Shown in pieces: positions 1 through 9,951 of a DNA stretch of 25,671 nt. The translations under genes were made by a program, and so were the position numbers. The notes under the pieces were generated by a model, which had not been told where the DNA came from, ran no database searches, and saw nothing but the letters and a program-made list of their open reading frames with translations. Location: assembly GCA_003427395.1 (NCBI GenBank), contig BFEA01000623.1, positions 32,981-58,651 of the forward strand, read 5' to 3'. Each line of letters starts with the position of its first letter. Positions within the stretch are counted from its first letter, which is position 1. The stretch is from Chara braunii. Lineage: Eukaryota > Streptophyta > Charophyceae > Charales > Characeae.

Positions 1-59
1 TTGCCATCACTTCGTGTGTATGAATGTTGAAAGCAAGTTGAAGCGAAGTCTGATTTCAC

Positions 60-205
60 TCTATGTCTCTCTCTCTCTGTGTTTGTCCGTCTGCCTGTCT
101 GTGTGTGTGTGTCTGTCTGTCTGTCGGTGTCCGTCTATGTCTCTCTATCTGTCGGTTCGTCCGTGTCTCTCTGTTTGTCACATACACACGCACACACAAA
201 TGCAT
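60..205. repeat. CT/GT-rich simple-sequence tract
   Basis: Runs of TCTC, TGTG and CTGT/CTGTC units, passing into a short CA-rich stretch after about 181. Several overlapping frames stay open here only because the tract is almost free of stop codons. Their translations are Ser/Leu/Val/Cys low complexity and are not genes. Confidence 0.85.
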
Positions 206-1030
206 GGTCTCGCCTTCCATTTTGCACATCCTCGCGGTATTCAATAGTTTGTCCTTTCTTTTTTATTGCGTCTGTCGAAGATGGAGTTGAATCAAAAAAA
301 GAAAAGCGGATGTATGTAGAATGGGGCAAGGTCACCGGAAAGGAGAGCAAACCAGCGCCCCACTGTCTCCATACCCTGAAGATTGACCATTCATGTGCCA
401 ATGATCCTTCTGCAGGCTCACCTACGAAAACCTTATTATGACTTCTCCGTCCTTCAAATGATAAGGTTGAAATGACTTTTTACAACACCCCCAGCGGCAA
501 CCGCCAAGATCACCGAGGTCAAGACACTTCATCAGACCATTCAATCGGAAGGAGCAACGGCTGGTGTGTACAAAGGGCAGGGACGTAATCACTATGAACT
601 GATTACTCAACTGCCTGGAGTATGAGTGGGAACGATATATAGAAAGCGAAGTTGTGAAATCACACAGATGTCCATGTAGTCGTGTACAGGTAGAGAACAC
701 AAATGCACCGAGACTCCATCTAATAAAGGCGACACAATGAACTTATGAGCCAACGTTCAAACCCTCATGTTCCACCAACACAGTATCCAATATCGTTGCT
801 CCCTGTCTGGCGCCCGACGCCCAACCAACACTACTCGCCTACTCTACTACAGTTGTATCCACACAATAGGCTCACTTAGACTAGGTGACCAATGTACACG
901 ACGTCAACACGAAAGCCGGCCTCCCACATACATCAAGTACGTACCCGTCTCCCCACACACTCGTCTCTTGCCTGAGGACCATCGATCGCTCGTCTACCCC
1001 CTAACGCTTCAACCACTATAAATTACAGCT
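206..1030. other. non-coding, no gene recognised
   Basis: Mixed-composition sequence. The open frames here are under about 125 codons and their translations show no recognisable domain, signal peptide or motif. I see no RNA gene and no clear repeat unit. Confidence 0.5.
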
Positions 1031-1035
1031 AGGAT

Positions 1036-1180
1036 TAAAACATAATAAGAATAATAATAGTAATAATAATAACAAAATAACAGTAATAAAATTAATAACA
1101 AACAACTAATAAGTTAGTAATAACAATAATAATAATGTTAATAATAATGATATTTTCAATAATAATATCAACAAAACGAA
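1036..1180. repeat. degenerate (TAA)n / (AAT)n tract
   Basis: About 145 bp of interrupted TAA/AAT trinucleotides with scattered C and G substitutions. It looks like an old microsatellite. Confidence 0.85.
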
Positions 1181-1399
1181 TATAAACAAACAATATTCGT
1201 TGATCGGTACACTCAAATGGTGATTGCCTTGTACACAATCATCATTGATGAGCTACACGAAAGTGTAAGTATTCTCTCAATTTTACCTCTTTCTCTTCTT
1301 TTTCTCTCTTTCCCTCTGTTTCTTTTTGTATCTCTATGTGTCTTTCTGTGCCCACAAAACAAGTTCGCTACTAGCTCGACAACGATACTTTTTATTTCA

Positions 1400-1470
1400 T
1401 AATATATATATATATATATGTATATTTTAATTTAGTTAATTAATTAATTAATTTAATTATTTATTTTAAA
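1400..1470. repeat. (TA)n followed by (TTAA)n
   Basis: A TA dinucleotide run at about 1401-1420 passes into TTAA tetranucleotides at about 1433-1460. This is a simple AT microsatellite and is self-complementary. Confidence 0.85.
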
Positions 1471-1519
1471 TAAACTTGGATATAATATTCGATCGAATTC
1501 AATCACTCATGGGAATTGA

Positions 1520-1756
1520 AATAAGAAAAAAAAAATAAAAAAAATAATGACATGATAATATAATAGTAATAATAATAATAACATACGGGAAGACACAAAC
1601 AACTTGCCTCCTGGTTGAATACCAGATGACTGTAAAGAAGCTATCTTTTTGGTCTGATGCAGATGGTAAAAGGTTGAAAACTGCAGGTATGTATTCTGTC
1701 TTGTTTCTCTTCTCTCTTTTAATTTTCTTATTATTATTATTATTATTTTTTTTTTG
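1520..1756. repeat. A-rich/(TAA)n and (TTA)n/T-rich pair
   Basis: An A-run plus TAA repeats at about 1525-1582 is mirrored by TTA repeats plus a T-run at about 1727-1756, with about 145 bp of ordinary sequence between them. The two are complementary, so the block could fold back. It may equally be two independent microsatellites, or an insertion flanked by simple repeats. Confidence 0.6.
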
Positions 1757-2280
1757 CAATCGTCTTCTCCTTTCATCCTCCCCTGCTTCTACTTCCGAGA
1801 TTGATCGTTATTCCCTCCCCACGTCGTTTTGTCCTTATCCCCCTGTACTAGCTACGTATCTTTCTCTTTCGCGCAACTCCTACCCCCGCGCAATCACTTC
1901 CCTTTGCTACACATGCATCTCCGCGTTCACTTAACCGCACTCACATTGTGGTTCACCGTGTTGCCCGCGCCTTATCTCCCTCACTTCACTCCGCATGTTG
2001 TCTCATTGTTTGCCCGTGCGCCCATAATCCCCTAACCATTGCGTGCACGCCTCACCTTCTTCGGGCACACTCCTCATCTTCTTCGTGCTCTTCTCGCCCG
2101 CTCGTGTTTCATCCTTTACACGGTGTTGTTGCTCTCTTTCTCCGTGCGTTTTGTTTATCTATGTCTGTCGTATGCTCCTCTCCTCTATCTCTTCTTCATG
2201 CACACATACACAAGCACACTGGCATACAGACGTACCCTCCCACACTCACACACACGTACAAGTAGTGTAGACTTCCACTT
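1757..2280. other. pyrimidine-rich non-coding stretch
   Basis: C/T-rich sequence grading into a CA-rich stretch (about 2200-2260). Open frames are Ser/Leu/Pro/His-rich low complexity. No gene is supported. Confidence 0.5.
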
Positions 2281-2284
2281 TGTA

Positions 2285-2500
2285 GTTGTAGATCCATTCG
2301 ATTTTGCTCACTCTCTCGATCGAACTATCGTGGGATCTGCTGCGTTTCGGAATCACGTTCACACTCATCCACACAAACACAAGAAATACACATGTCCACA
2401 TTCTAGCTGTAGATTCATTCGATTTTGATCTCTCGATTGATATTAGTATAGTAGCGCACCTTTTTCCCTTTTAGTGGTAGATTCGTACGATTTGGTTCTT
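2285..2500 (+). repeat. three diverged copies of a short motif
   Basis: A motif of the form GTAGATTCATTCGATTTTG followed by CTCTCGAT occurs at about 2288-2320, again at about 2408-2438, and in a shorter, more diverged form at about 2473-2497. Spacing is about 120 and 65 bp. The copies are the same strand and not contiguous. I see no associated gene. Confidence 0.55.
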
Positions 2501-2550
2501 GGAGTAGGTCGCGTGATAGGAGACTTACCTGTTCTCTCTCCCTTCGTCCT

Positions 2551-2600
2551 TGGCGTCGTCATCGTCCTCGTCGTCGTCGTTGACGTCATCGTCGCTGACA
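2551..2600. repeat. (GTC)n trinucleotide tract
   Basis: Interrupted GTC/GTT repeats. They would read as Val/Asp-rich or Ser-rich protein in forward frames, and Thr/Asp-rich in reverse. I treat the open frames across it as by-products of the repeat. Confidence 0.7.
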
Positions 2601-2898
2601 ATGTTCGCTGCCCTTCACTCCCAAACACACTTTGTCACGTCGTGCAGCCTGTCGAAACCACCCCCGCATATGGTAAGCACCGGATGCATGGTCGTGGCCA
2701 TCTGCACCCCCCCTCGCCATATAGCGCCATCTTGGGCGGCCAAGTGCGCAGAGCTTCCTACCAAGTTACGACCCCTCTCAGTACAAACGGAATGTCCCGC
2801 TGTGAGTGTGGACACAAATACAACTTCACCACGAATACATCACCGCCTTTATGCCCCAAATTTTCTCATCGATTGACCGTAAGATGAGGTAAGTAGTA

Positions 2899-2947
2899 TT
2901 CTCCTTCTCCTTCTCCTTCTTCTTCTTCTTCTTCTTCTTCTTCTTCC
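2899..2947. repeat. (CTC CTT)n / (CTT)n tract
   Basis: A pure CTT run preceded by CTCCTT units. A donor-like AGGTAAGT sits just upstream at about 2887-2894, so the tract could lie at an intron start. No convincing exon precedes it. Confidence 0.8.
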
Positions 2948-3215
2948 TACCACTACTTTCCCTGCTACTTCTCCTACCACCTTCCCTACTCGTTCCAGCC
3001 TTCTCCGTGAGGCCATCTCCACTACACTCTCCGAACCGCCTTCTTCTTGCTTTTCTCTGAAGTGATCCTCCCGCTCCTCTCTGCGTCCTTCGTCCGGGTG
3101 CTTCTACGCATTTGCTGTGTTTGCCCGTCGAGGACTCAGCCCGAGCACGCGGGTCAGAGTCTCGGGTTGCTATGTCTTGAGTCGAGCAGATTTCGTCGAA
3201 ACGAACCTACCTGAG

Positions 3216-3252
3216 TTTCCTATGCAGATTCACTAAAGTGAATCTTTGGAAA
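3216..3252. other. long perfect inverted repeat (hairpin)
   Basis: AGATTCACT (3226-3234) and AGTGAATCT (3237-3245) are perfectly complementary over 9 bp with a 2-nt loop. An outer 5-bp pair, TTTCC (3216-3220) and GGAAA (3248-3252), continues the fold after a small internal loop. An A-rich tail follows about 45 bp later. Confidence 0.75.
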
Positions 3253-3295
3253 CACGGAGTAGTTACGAGATTAGTGAGAAAACAAAGAAATACGG

Positions 3296-3316
3296 AAAAA
3301 AAAAAACAAAAAAAAA
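3296..3316 (+). repeat. A-rich tract (A11 C A9)
   Basis: A 21-nt adenine tract with one C. It could be the poly(A) tail of a retroposed sequence ending here on the plus strand, or a simple A-run. No upstream retroposon body was recognised. Confidence 0.6.
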
Positions 3317-3402
3317 CGAATTCAAGTAACCGAAACAAATGAATAAACAAATCTAACAACTAGCGACCCATTCACGCCAAGTGTCAGCCTTCTGCTACAG
3401 TC

Positions 3403-3472
3403 GGTTCTGACTACCCAACTAACTCTAACTAATTCTTCCACATAGGTCGCGGGTTCAAGTCCCCGCCAACCA
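3403..3472 (+). mobile_element. tRNA-like segment, probable SINE head
   Basis: A Pol III B-box match, GGTTCAAGTCC (3452-3462), lies about 40 nt after an A-box-like TACCCAACTAACT (from 3412). The first bases GGTT (3403-3406) can pair with AACC at 3469-3472, as in an acceptor stem. GCGGG before the T-loop pairs with CCCGC only if the loop is 8 nt, so this is not an intact tRNA. It is best read as a tRNA pseudogene or the head of a tRNA-derived SINE. The body would continue through about 3600 towards the TG-rich tract. I could not find target-site duplications. Confidence 0.45.
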
Positions 3473-3645
3473 TCCACGGGGCTAAGTTGAGCTCCTTGCC
3501 GAAAGGAGCTAGCTCGGGGGTCAGGCAAATCCAGTCCCCGAGTTTGTTGCTTAATATTCTGCACCCAAACCTATTGAGCTATCTCCTACTTCGAGTTGAA
3601 GAGGAACCGCTCGGATATATGTAGAGTGGTCGAGCCTGTTCTTGA

Positions 3646-3718
3646 ATCTGTGTGTGTGTGTATGTTTGTCGGTTTGCATGTGTGCCTGAGTGTTTGTTGG
3701 CTTGAGTGTGTGTGTGAC
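3646..3718. repeat. TG-rich simple tract
   Basis: Interrupted TGTG/TTTG repeats. The tract may be the simple-repeat 3' tail of the tRNA-like SINE upstream, but this link is only positional. Confidence 0.65.
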
Positions 3719-4518
3719 CCTCGTGGGTACTTAGTTGATCGAAAGGCCCGAAGGGCCGGTACTTAGCAATGGTCGCAACATGGGGGGTTGCTGCAGGGAA
3801 AACACTCAAGTTGTGGGGGAAAGAAGTCCGCAACACTTAAGAGCTGAGGAAAACACTCAAGGAACAGGTGGGTCGGTACCACACCAAGTAGAAATAGATG
3901 TGCCGGGTACTCGAGGCCGACCAGAAAAAGACAAAAATTGGCATTTTTAGACCCCTAGTACCGATAGTTAGACAACTACCAACCCAAATTTCAACATGTG
4001 TCGTAGATTTACCCGACACAACACTAACCCAATCAATCCTTTGACCTTTTCGGTCAGAGGTTATTACTATCATTCCTAACCATCACAACTCACGTCATAA
4101 CAACGTGTGCACATACTCGCAAAATTTTCTCACCGATTTGTCTCAGCCTCAATGACCAACGACATCGTTTCAAGTGTCACGCTAAAGCACGCACACCCTT
4201 TCCATTCTAATCTCGCCCCGTCATGGTAGCTGATGTCGTCGCTCTGTCGACTGCAAAAACATGGTCAAATAAAGGTATTTAGTCCGACAGTATTCCCAGA
4301 CCCTATTAAGCGACGTCCTCGTCACTAGGGACGTTTAACACAGCCATTCATACAATTTCCCCTTATATCGATTGCGATTATCAAATCAACCGATAAAATA
4401 TGGCACGATCGATAACAACGCTGGACAAATGATGCAATACAAAACTATGCATGTACTTCTCTTTTCTTTTGAAAAAGAAGATCAATCCCTTTTCCAGAAT
4501 AAGACGCATCTTTGATAA
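3719..4518. other. non-coding, nothing recognised
   Basis: No open frame with a plausible protein, no RNA gene and no clear repeat. A short CTTTTCTTTT...GAAAAAGAAG fold is present around 4457-4482. Confidence 0.5.
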
Positions 4519-4665
4519 GTGGATAGCCAAATCTGAGTCTCTCGATTAAGATGAGGTCAAAATTAACGTTGCCTCCCTTGATACATCTAGCATTGCCGAG
4601 ATTCGAACCCAGGTCTCCCACATATTGAAACCCTCAAAACCAAACTCAATGAACTAATGGTGGGG
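4519..4665 (-). mobile_element. tRNA-derived SINE candidate
   Basis: Read on the minus strand, an A-box match TAGTTCATTGAG (4656-4645) is followed 47 nt later by a B-box match GGTTCGAATCT (4609-4599). That is the spacing of a tRNA promoter. The T-arm is well formed, but the remaining cloverleaf is not complete, so a functional tRNA is unlikely. The segment 3' of the tRNA-like head (about 4590 down to 4519) has no tRNA character and may be the SINE body. The end of the element is not defined. Confidence 0.5.
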
Positions 4666-4669
4666 ATAC

Positions 4670-5185
4670 TGGATCCGTACTACAATTGTGAAAGTTACCA
4701 AGATAGACAACGATGATTTTTGCCACATCTTTAGACTCTTTTCCTAGATCCTCGTTGATTGTACGAGGAGGCATGAAATCTGTCCCGTTGGACGCGAGTC
4801 TTAACCTAAACCATATTACCGTCCCACCCGAAGTCTAATGCGAGGGAATCGGCGGTCTTCGTCTAAACCCACCACAGTCCGGTTGATCAGACCAAATATG
4901 CGGCCCACCGTGTTGTTATATTAACAAAGATTCCCGTATTGGTTACGCAATAACGGGTAAATCCTCTTATCTTGGGTTTTACCCAGCTTCTAGACCCGAC
5001 TCTCGACCCCTCTGGTAACCACCTTAGTTGATCCGCTCAATACGGTGGTCACCCTTAAGGTTTCAACTCTATGCCAAAACTAGAAGGTCCGTTGCATGGT
5101 TATATCAGCAACCAACGTTGGGAGTTACGTCCCAACGATGTCGATTTTTCACCATAAGCTTGGTAATTTAATGCCTCAAACGTAC
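4670..5185. other. non-coding with inverted repeats
   Basis: No gene recognised. Three dyads are visible. CCTCGT/ACGAGG lies at 4750-4768. CCCGTATTG/CAATAACGGG lies at 4933-4957 and pairs with one bulge. GGTAACCACC/GGTGGTCACC lies at 5014-5053 and has one mismatch. These could be remnants of small foldback elements. Confidence 0.5.
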
Positions 5186-5189
5186 CTCT

Positions 5190-5645
5190 TGGAGTGGATG
5201 AACGATGTTCATTTGAATATATACAACAAAAAATCATACGTCATTGATAAAACATTTCCCCTTCGTCAAGTTGCCACTTATTAGATGAATGATGTGCATT
5301 TTAGTACATGTTAAAAACAATTTATAAAACCACCAATATGAACAAAATTTTCATCATCGTCAGGTTGCCATGTAGTGGATGAACGAGGGGCATCCTCAGG
5401 TTGCCACTTAGTGGTCGTGTCTTCCCGTGTTAATCACAACTCGGTTAGACACACTTCTCGGGGATCTCTCAAAATACGTGAAACGAGCCGAAAACCCAAA
5501 ATAAATATAATTTTTTTTGCTTCCACAATACCATTGATGCAAAAAAATATCTTTCATAACATCAACAATCCCACGCGATCTCATTTTCAAGATCTCTTAA
5601 TTTTATCTCGGAAAAAACCCATCAGGATGGTGAACGACGTCTTTT
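5190..5645 (+). repeat. diverged short repeat, 4-5 copies
   Basis: A motif resembling CAGGTTGCCACTTAGTGG followed by ATGAACGATGTGCATTT recurs in part or whole at about 5194-5218, 5266-5304, 5359-5394, 5395-5414 and weakly 5621-5645. Copies are the same strand with irregular spacing (roughly 72, 93, 36 and 226 bp). In two copies the frame reads W/M-N-D-V-H, but stops and frame changes rule out a shared ORF. Identity is unknown. Confidence 0.55.
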
Positions 5646-6483
5646 GCAAAATAAACACAACTCAAATGTATTTCCACATAGGACACATCTCATGTGTCTT
5701 TTCAAGCATGAAACATCTTTGGTGTCTGTCCAATATCCACAACTTCATGATTAAAAAATAAGACTCAATTTTTAAGGTCACCGTCAAATTTTCTTTTGGG
5801 GTTATGTCTCAGATAGAAGACAGATTCAATAATGAACCATATGAAAATATGTGTGATAGTCGTATCCGAGTATTACTCAGATCGTACTCCAGAAGGATTA
5901 CACCTTCTATAATAAAGTCACCAAAGATCAAAATCATATCACACCAATCGAGTCAAATCAAACGGTGAGGAAATAAATCAAAAACAATTTTTACAGAACG
6001 CAGGTTTCCCCCCTGTTTTCACGAAATTTCGACAATACAAATGTAACAACATTTTTCTTGCATAAATACAGAATATATCATGAATAAGTAAGCAATATTA
6101 CAGATAAATGTTCAAACTGAAAAGGAAGCAAATGACAAATCAAAAATACTCAATCAAATTATTTCAATCAAATACCAATTAGTAACTTTCATTGACAATG
6201 AGAACGCTGATTATAGTTAAAAGTTTCACAAGAACGATCACAATGGGGTCACAATAACAATAATAATCACGACATAACGCTTATTGCTCCTGTTGGCTTA
6301 ACAGAGGTATATTGTGTCGAGGGGTGGTGTAATCCTGCCAAAGAACTAACATCTCAGATCCCCAGTCCCGCTCTAAGACTGACCCTCACCACATTTCCCT
6401 CCGATTCCAATGCTGAGACTTTATCAGTTTTGTGTCAACAGAGCTTAACGGCCCCATCTCACATGCTCCACGTTGGTTAGGCC
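5646..6483. other. AT-rich, no gene recognised
   Basis: AT-rich sequence with many short frames and no recognisable protein or RNA. I see no regular repeat. Confidence 0.5.
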
Positions 6484-6963
6484 TTAACCATGGAGACGAT
6501 ATGGCCCTGCCCGACACAAGGTTAGGTAACCACTTATTACCTCATGGCAAACAACAACCGCCTTCCCTACGGACATCGTCATAACAATGTCCCTAACATC
6601 TTCCTCCCCTTCGATGATAGTGTAGTCACCTCTAATCGTCAGAAAATATGACAACACCTCACTATGGACCAGAAACATTGTTCCGGCATGAGTCTCACTA
6701 TCACCTATGAGATTTAAGCTGCTTAGAAAAATATTTATCAACGTTGTAATCTTTCACATGACAGACTCTGCATGCTGACATTCCTTGAGACAATTTCTTC
6801 TCTTCGAAGGTGGGTCACTCCATTCACCTCCAGCCCCATGCTGAACGTGGATTTCATACAGTTTTTCTACCCCTATTGAAGAAAGCAATTCATGCACATA
6901 GTCAGACAGACACAAACAGTCACCAAGCAATCCATAAACATATATATTCATAATCATTTTCAA
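6484..6963 (-). other. two weak adjacent minus-strand ORFs
   Basis: Two minus-strand open frames lie next to each other: 6963-6754 (69 codons) and 6741-6484 (85 codons). They have normal-looking amino-acid composition, for example GEEDVRDIVMTMSVGKAVVV in the second and EIHVQHGAGGEWSDPP in the first. They could be decayed exons. I recognise no family, find no clear splice sites joining them, and give this low weight. Confidence 0.12.
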
Positions 6964-7385
6964 ACTTCATCCAACAAAGAACAAAATATACAACAATACA
7001 TCACTTGAAACATGTATTATTCATTCTCACATACATTTATTCATACTCAGTCATAAACATTTATCATAGTGGGAATTAAGTAGTTCTATCACGTTTTATA
7101 TAATACTGTAGTTCGAGGAGTTGGATAACCCTCAAGTGAATACTTTCATACTCTGATTTTATCAAGTATCACATTTAAGGAGATAATTATTTAAGTAGAT
7201 AATCCCATGATACAATTTTCAATGCTTAACCAATCGACAAAGTTCGAGTTTATTCAACTCTCTTTCAAGAATCAAATAAATCTGATCGGGCTCTTTATGC
7301 ATTGACTCCTGAAGCTAATTCATTATGATACTCTATCATATACAATCTTAAACGGATACATATTTTCTAAGTAAATGACCTAATA
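6964..7385. other. AT-rich, nothing recognised
   Basis: AT-rich non-coding DNA that ends sharply at about 7385, where a GC-rich segment begins. Confidence 0.5.
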
Positions 7386-7862
7386 TTACGCTGTCGGCGC
7401 GGATACCCCTTCATACAGCAAGGGACGGTGCATGGGAACCATAGACGCAAGCGGTGGCCTCCGCGCGGCATTATGGGGGCTACAAGCGTGACAGGCCGAG
7501 CAAGGTCCGGTCCCTGATTGCGTGTGCGCACGTACGGGGCCCTGTGATTGGGAGGGAAAGTCTTGCAGCAGCCTTAACGCTGCTGCCGCAGGCCCGGGCC
7601 GGCTGGCCATACCACTCATATGTAGGGCAGCGTGCAGCCTGTCCAGGCTTGGGCTTAGCCCTATAGGTTACATCATTGAACTCTCACCAGGCGGATCGCG
7701 GGATCGAGGCCAGCAGTGAGCGGCGGAGCAGTGGAGCATGCCGAGGGGTTGAGGGTTTCGTGAGACTATCCCCCTTGGTTTTTGTGGGGGGTTCCGACCG
7801 CGGGCCCGCGAGGTGAGGCCGAGGCCTAGGTACCAACGGGCCTCTCCCGCATCCGGTTACCC
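7386..7862. other. GC-rich island with palindromes
   Basis: Composition changes abruptly from AT-rich to GC-rich at about 7386 and back at about 7862. Inside are a perfect 8-bp hairpin, GCAGCAGC/GCTGCTGC (7565-7586), a 10-bp palindrome GGCCCGGGCC (7591-7600), and a 12-bp palindrome CGCGGGCCCGCG (7799-7810). No protein frame is convincing. It could be an inserted element such as a solo LTR or a CpG-rich regulatory island. No TG...CA ends with flanking duplications could be fixed by eye. Confidence 0.4.
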
Positions 7863-9183
7863 CATTTTATTTCAGAGTCTGACTTTTTATATATATTTTT
7901 ATTTTATTTTTACTTTTTTTGCTGTTGCTGTGTTTATCTGGGGATGAGGTCCTGTGCCAGCGCCGGGACCTGCAGAAAAGCCCAGCGGCATCGTTCAGTG
8001 GATACACCCACGAACTGTTGGGCCACTGCTGGGCTACTGCTGGGCTATCACTACCTCGGTACAGTACTTCGGGACATCCGTTGGCATTGGAACGGTACAG
8101 AGAAGATTGGCATGGCTCCTGCCCACGACCAACTTGCATAAATGAGAGGGGTTGGACTCTCTCTTCGTTTGCCATAGTGAGTAGTGTCCAGCGCAGCCTA
8201 GCAGGGGAGGAAGTAGTATAGGAAGAGAGGGAGGGAGGATCAGAGGAGAGAGAGAGAAAGCTCAGGAGGGCGCTGCACAGAGAGTAGAAGCGACAGTCAT
8301 AGATGAACGAACCTGGACGCGGTTTCGCGCCAGGTGCATTCGAAGGAGGGGGAAGAAAACGGACGGCGAGGCTAGAAGCCATGGCGAGTTGAAAGGCTAC
8401 AACGTGCTTACTTCCTAATGAAAGCCGGCGGGAGGAGGTGTTAACCTGAGGATCTGAGGCAAGGCAAACCAGCTAGGGCTGTCAGATTGAGGAGGAGACT
8501 AGTGGTAGGGGAGGAAGGAAAAGAAAACGATGCGCGGAGGTGCTGCAAAAACGGCTATGGTGGGAGTGGAGATCGACGGATTTCGGCCGTTTTTTTATTG
8601 TTTTGGGCGCCCGAGGATGTTAATCTGAGGTTTTTAGGCGCTCCGGATCTGATGGCAGCGTCGGAATGTGGATCCGATGGGCGGTTTGGCCGGTATGAAT
8701 GACAGCAGCTGCGTGGTCACTATCATGTAAGAGGGAGCTAAGAGAGAAACGGACTATGGCGGTAGAAGACACCCTGACCTCGCTCGATTCTTGATAGATT
8801 CGAGCGAAATAAGATTCTAAGTAGGGGGTTTGGGACAAGGCGAGGTTAGAGGTAAGGCCAGTTTTAGCTCTAGGTTAGTAAGGTAGAAGTTAGTTGAGAA
8901 AAGCGATGCGTAGAGATGGCGGGAAGTGAGGAAGGAAAGGAAGTAAAATGGTTGCTTCCGCCCGTTTCTTAACGAAAACGAGCATGAGAGGAGGCATTTC
9001 TGAGGTTTTGAAGGGCTGCGAATCCAATAGCGCGGTTGGAATTCGCAGAAGGTGGGTGAATTTTGTGCCATAGGGAGATAAGGCTGCGCCTTGGAAAACA
9101 AGTTAGAAATAGTTCAGCAAGGATGCATCTAGCCAACTGTTCAACGGTAGGTTCATTTAAGTCTGCGTAGCTAGTCATTGTGA
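7863..9183. other. no supported gene; purine tract and 11-bp triplication
   Basis: Three near-identical 11-bp units (CTGYTGGGCYA) are tandem at 8015-8047. A GA-rich tract lies at about 8205-8265. A minus-strand frame of 171 codons (8382-7867) crosses the region. Its product is Ser/Pro/Arg-rich with a Lys-rich AT-derived tail and no domain I know, so I do not call it a gene. Confidence 0.4.
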
Positions 9184-9394
9184 ATAGCGCAAGGCAGCGG
9201 CGGGATTGGAAGCCTTACGTGTTGGCTAGGGCGTTGTGCATCCTATGAGCTGCATNGGATTGTAGAGCAGCGGAAGTTCNTGACGAAATTAGCTCGTCGT
9301 ATCNTCAACGAGGGCGTATCCCTCCGAGCTGTGGCGGAAGATCAGTCTGAGTTGGCCATCCTTTTGATAAGAGTGGCACGAGGCGAGCTGCGAG
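9184..9394 (+). CDS. candidate exon, unknown protein
   Basis: This frame is open from 9184, just after a stop at 9181-9183. It encodes a normal-looking segment that includes EGVSLRAVAEDQSELAILLI followed by RVARGELRG. A donor-like CGAG|GTACGA falls at 9394/9395, so it could be an internal exon ending there. Without splicing the frame stays open to a stop at 9529-9531. No ATG opens it and no acceptor was firmly placed. Three N bases (9256, 9280, 9304) sit exactly 24 nt apart, all at first codon positions. I do not recognise the protein. It could be a host exon, a decayed transposon exon, or chance. Confidence 0.22.
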
Positions 9395-9905
9395 GTACGA
9401 GACTTACCTACTCGCCATGGGGATCTTCATTGAAAAGGGGGGGGGGCTGTGAAAGGAGGATGGGGAGTGAATCTGTCCGCATGTTAGGGAGAGATTCATT
9501 CTGTCTCTGCCGTTTCAGACGTTCTGAGTAGCTCGAGATGAACTACGAACCTGGAGGCTTATGGCGGTGTGCTTCTAAGCTAGGTGATGAAAGTAGCTTC
9601 TGCACGCTTTTGTGCATGTGTGTAAAAGCATGATGAATCTACCCGTAGTCATACAGGAACCTCAGTCCAGTCGTGATTGCCGCTAGCGCACTACATATGT
9701 GGCCACCGACTGGGCAGGAGAGACCAGTCTTGATTATACGGGTGGTAATCCNNTGAGGATGGGGGCGGGCTCAACGGCTTCGACTTGGATAAGCTCAGGC
9801 CTGCCATACTGAGAAGGGAAGGGCATAGTAGCGGGGTACTCACCTATTGAGGGCCACGACGACCTCCTTCCTGCCCTGGTCGTCACTTTGGCGCTGTGCA
9901 TTCGG
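9395..9905. other. non-coding, nothing recognised
   Basis: No convincing frame or RNA gene. A double N lies at 9752-9753. Confidence 0.5.
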
Positions 9906-9916
9906 AAAAAAAAAAA

Positions 9917-9949
<33 letters not shown>

Positions 9950-9951
9950 CG
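9906..9951 (+). repeat. A14 followed by (CAA)n
   Basis: An adenine run (9906-9919) runs straight into about ten CAA units. A-run plus CAA is common at the 3' end of LINE/SINE retroposons, so an element may end here on the plus strand. No LINE coding sequence is visible upstream. Confidence 0.8.

Noticed and set aside
14-441. Overlapping open frames at the window start
   Set aside because: They arise from the CT/GT simple repeat, which lacks stop codons.
7685-7720. GGATCGAGGCC, one mismatch from a B-box
   Set aside because: No A-box upstream and no pairing arms, so it is probably chance in GC-rich sequence.
7867-8382. Minus-strand open frame of 171 codons
   Set aside because: No recognisable domain. 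Its C-terminus is Lys/Ile from AT-rich DNA, and the rest is Ser/Pro low complexity, so it is not called as a gene.
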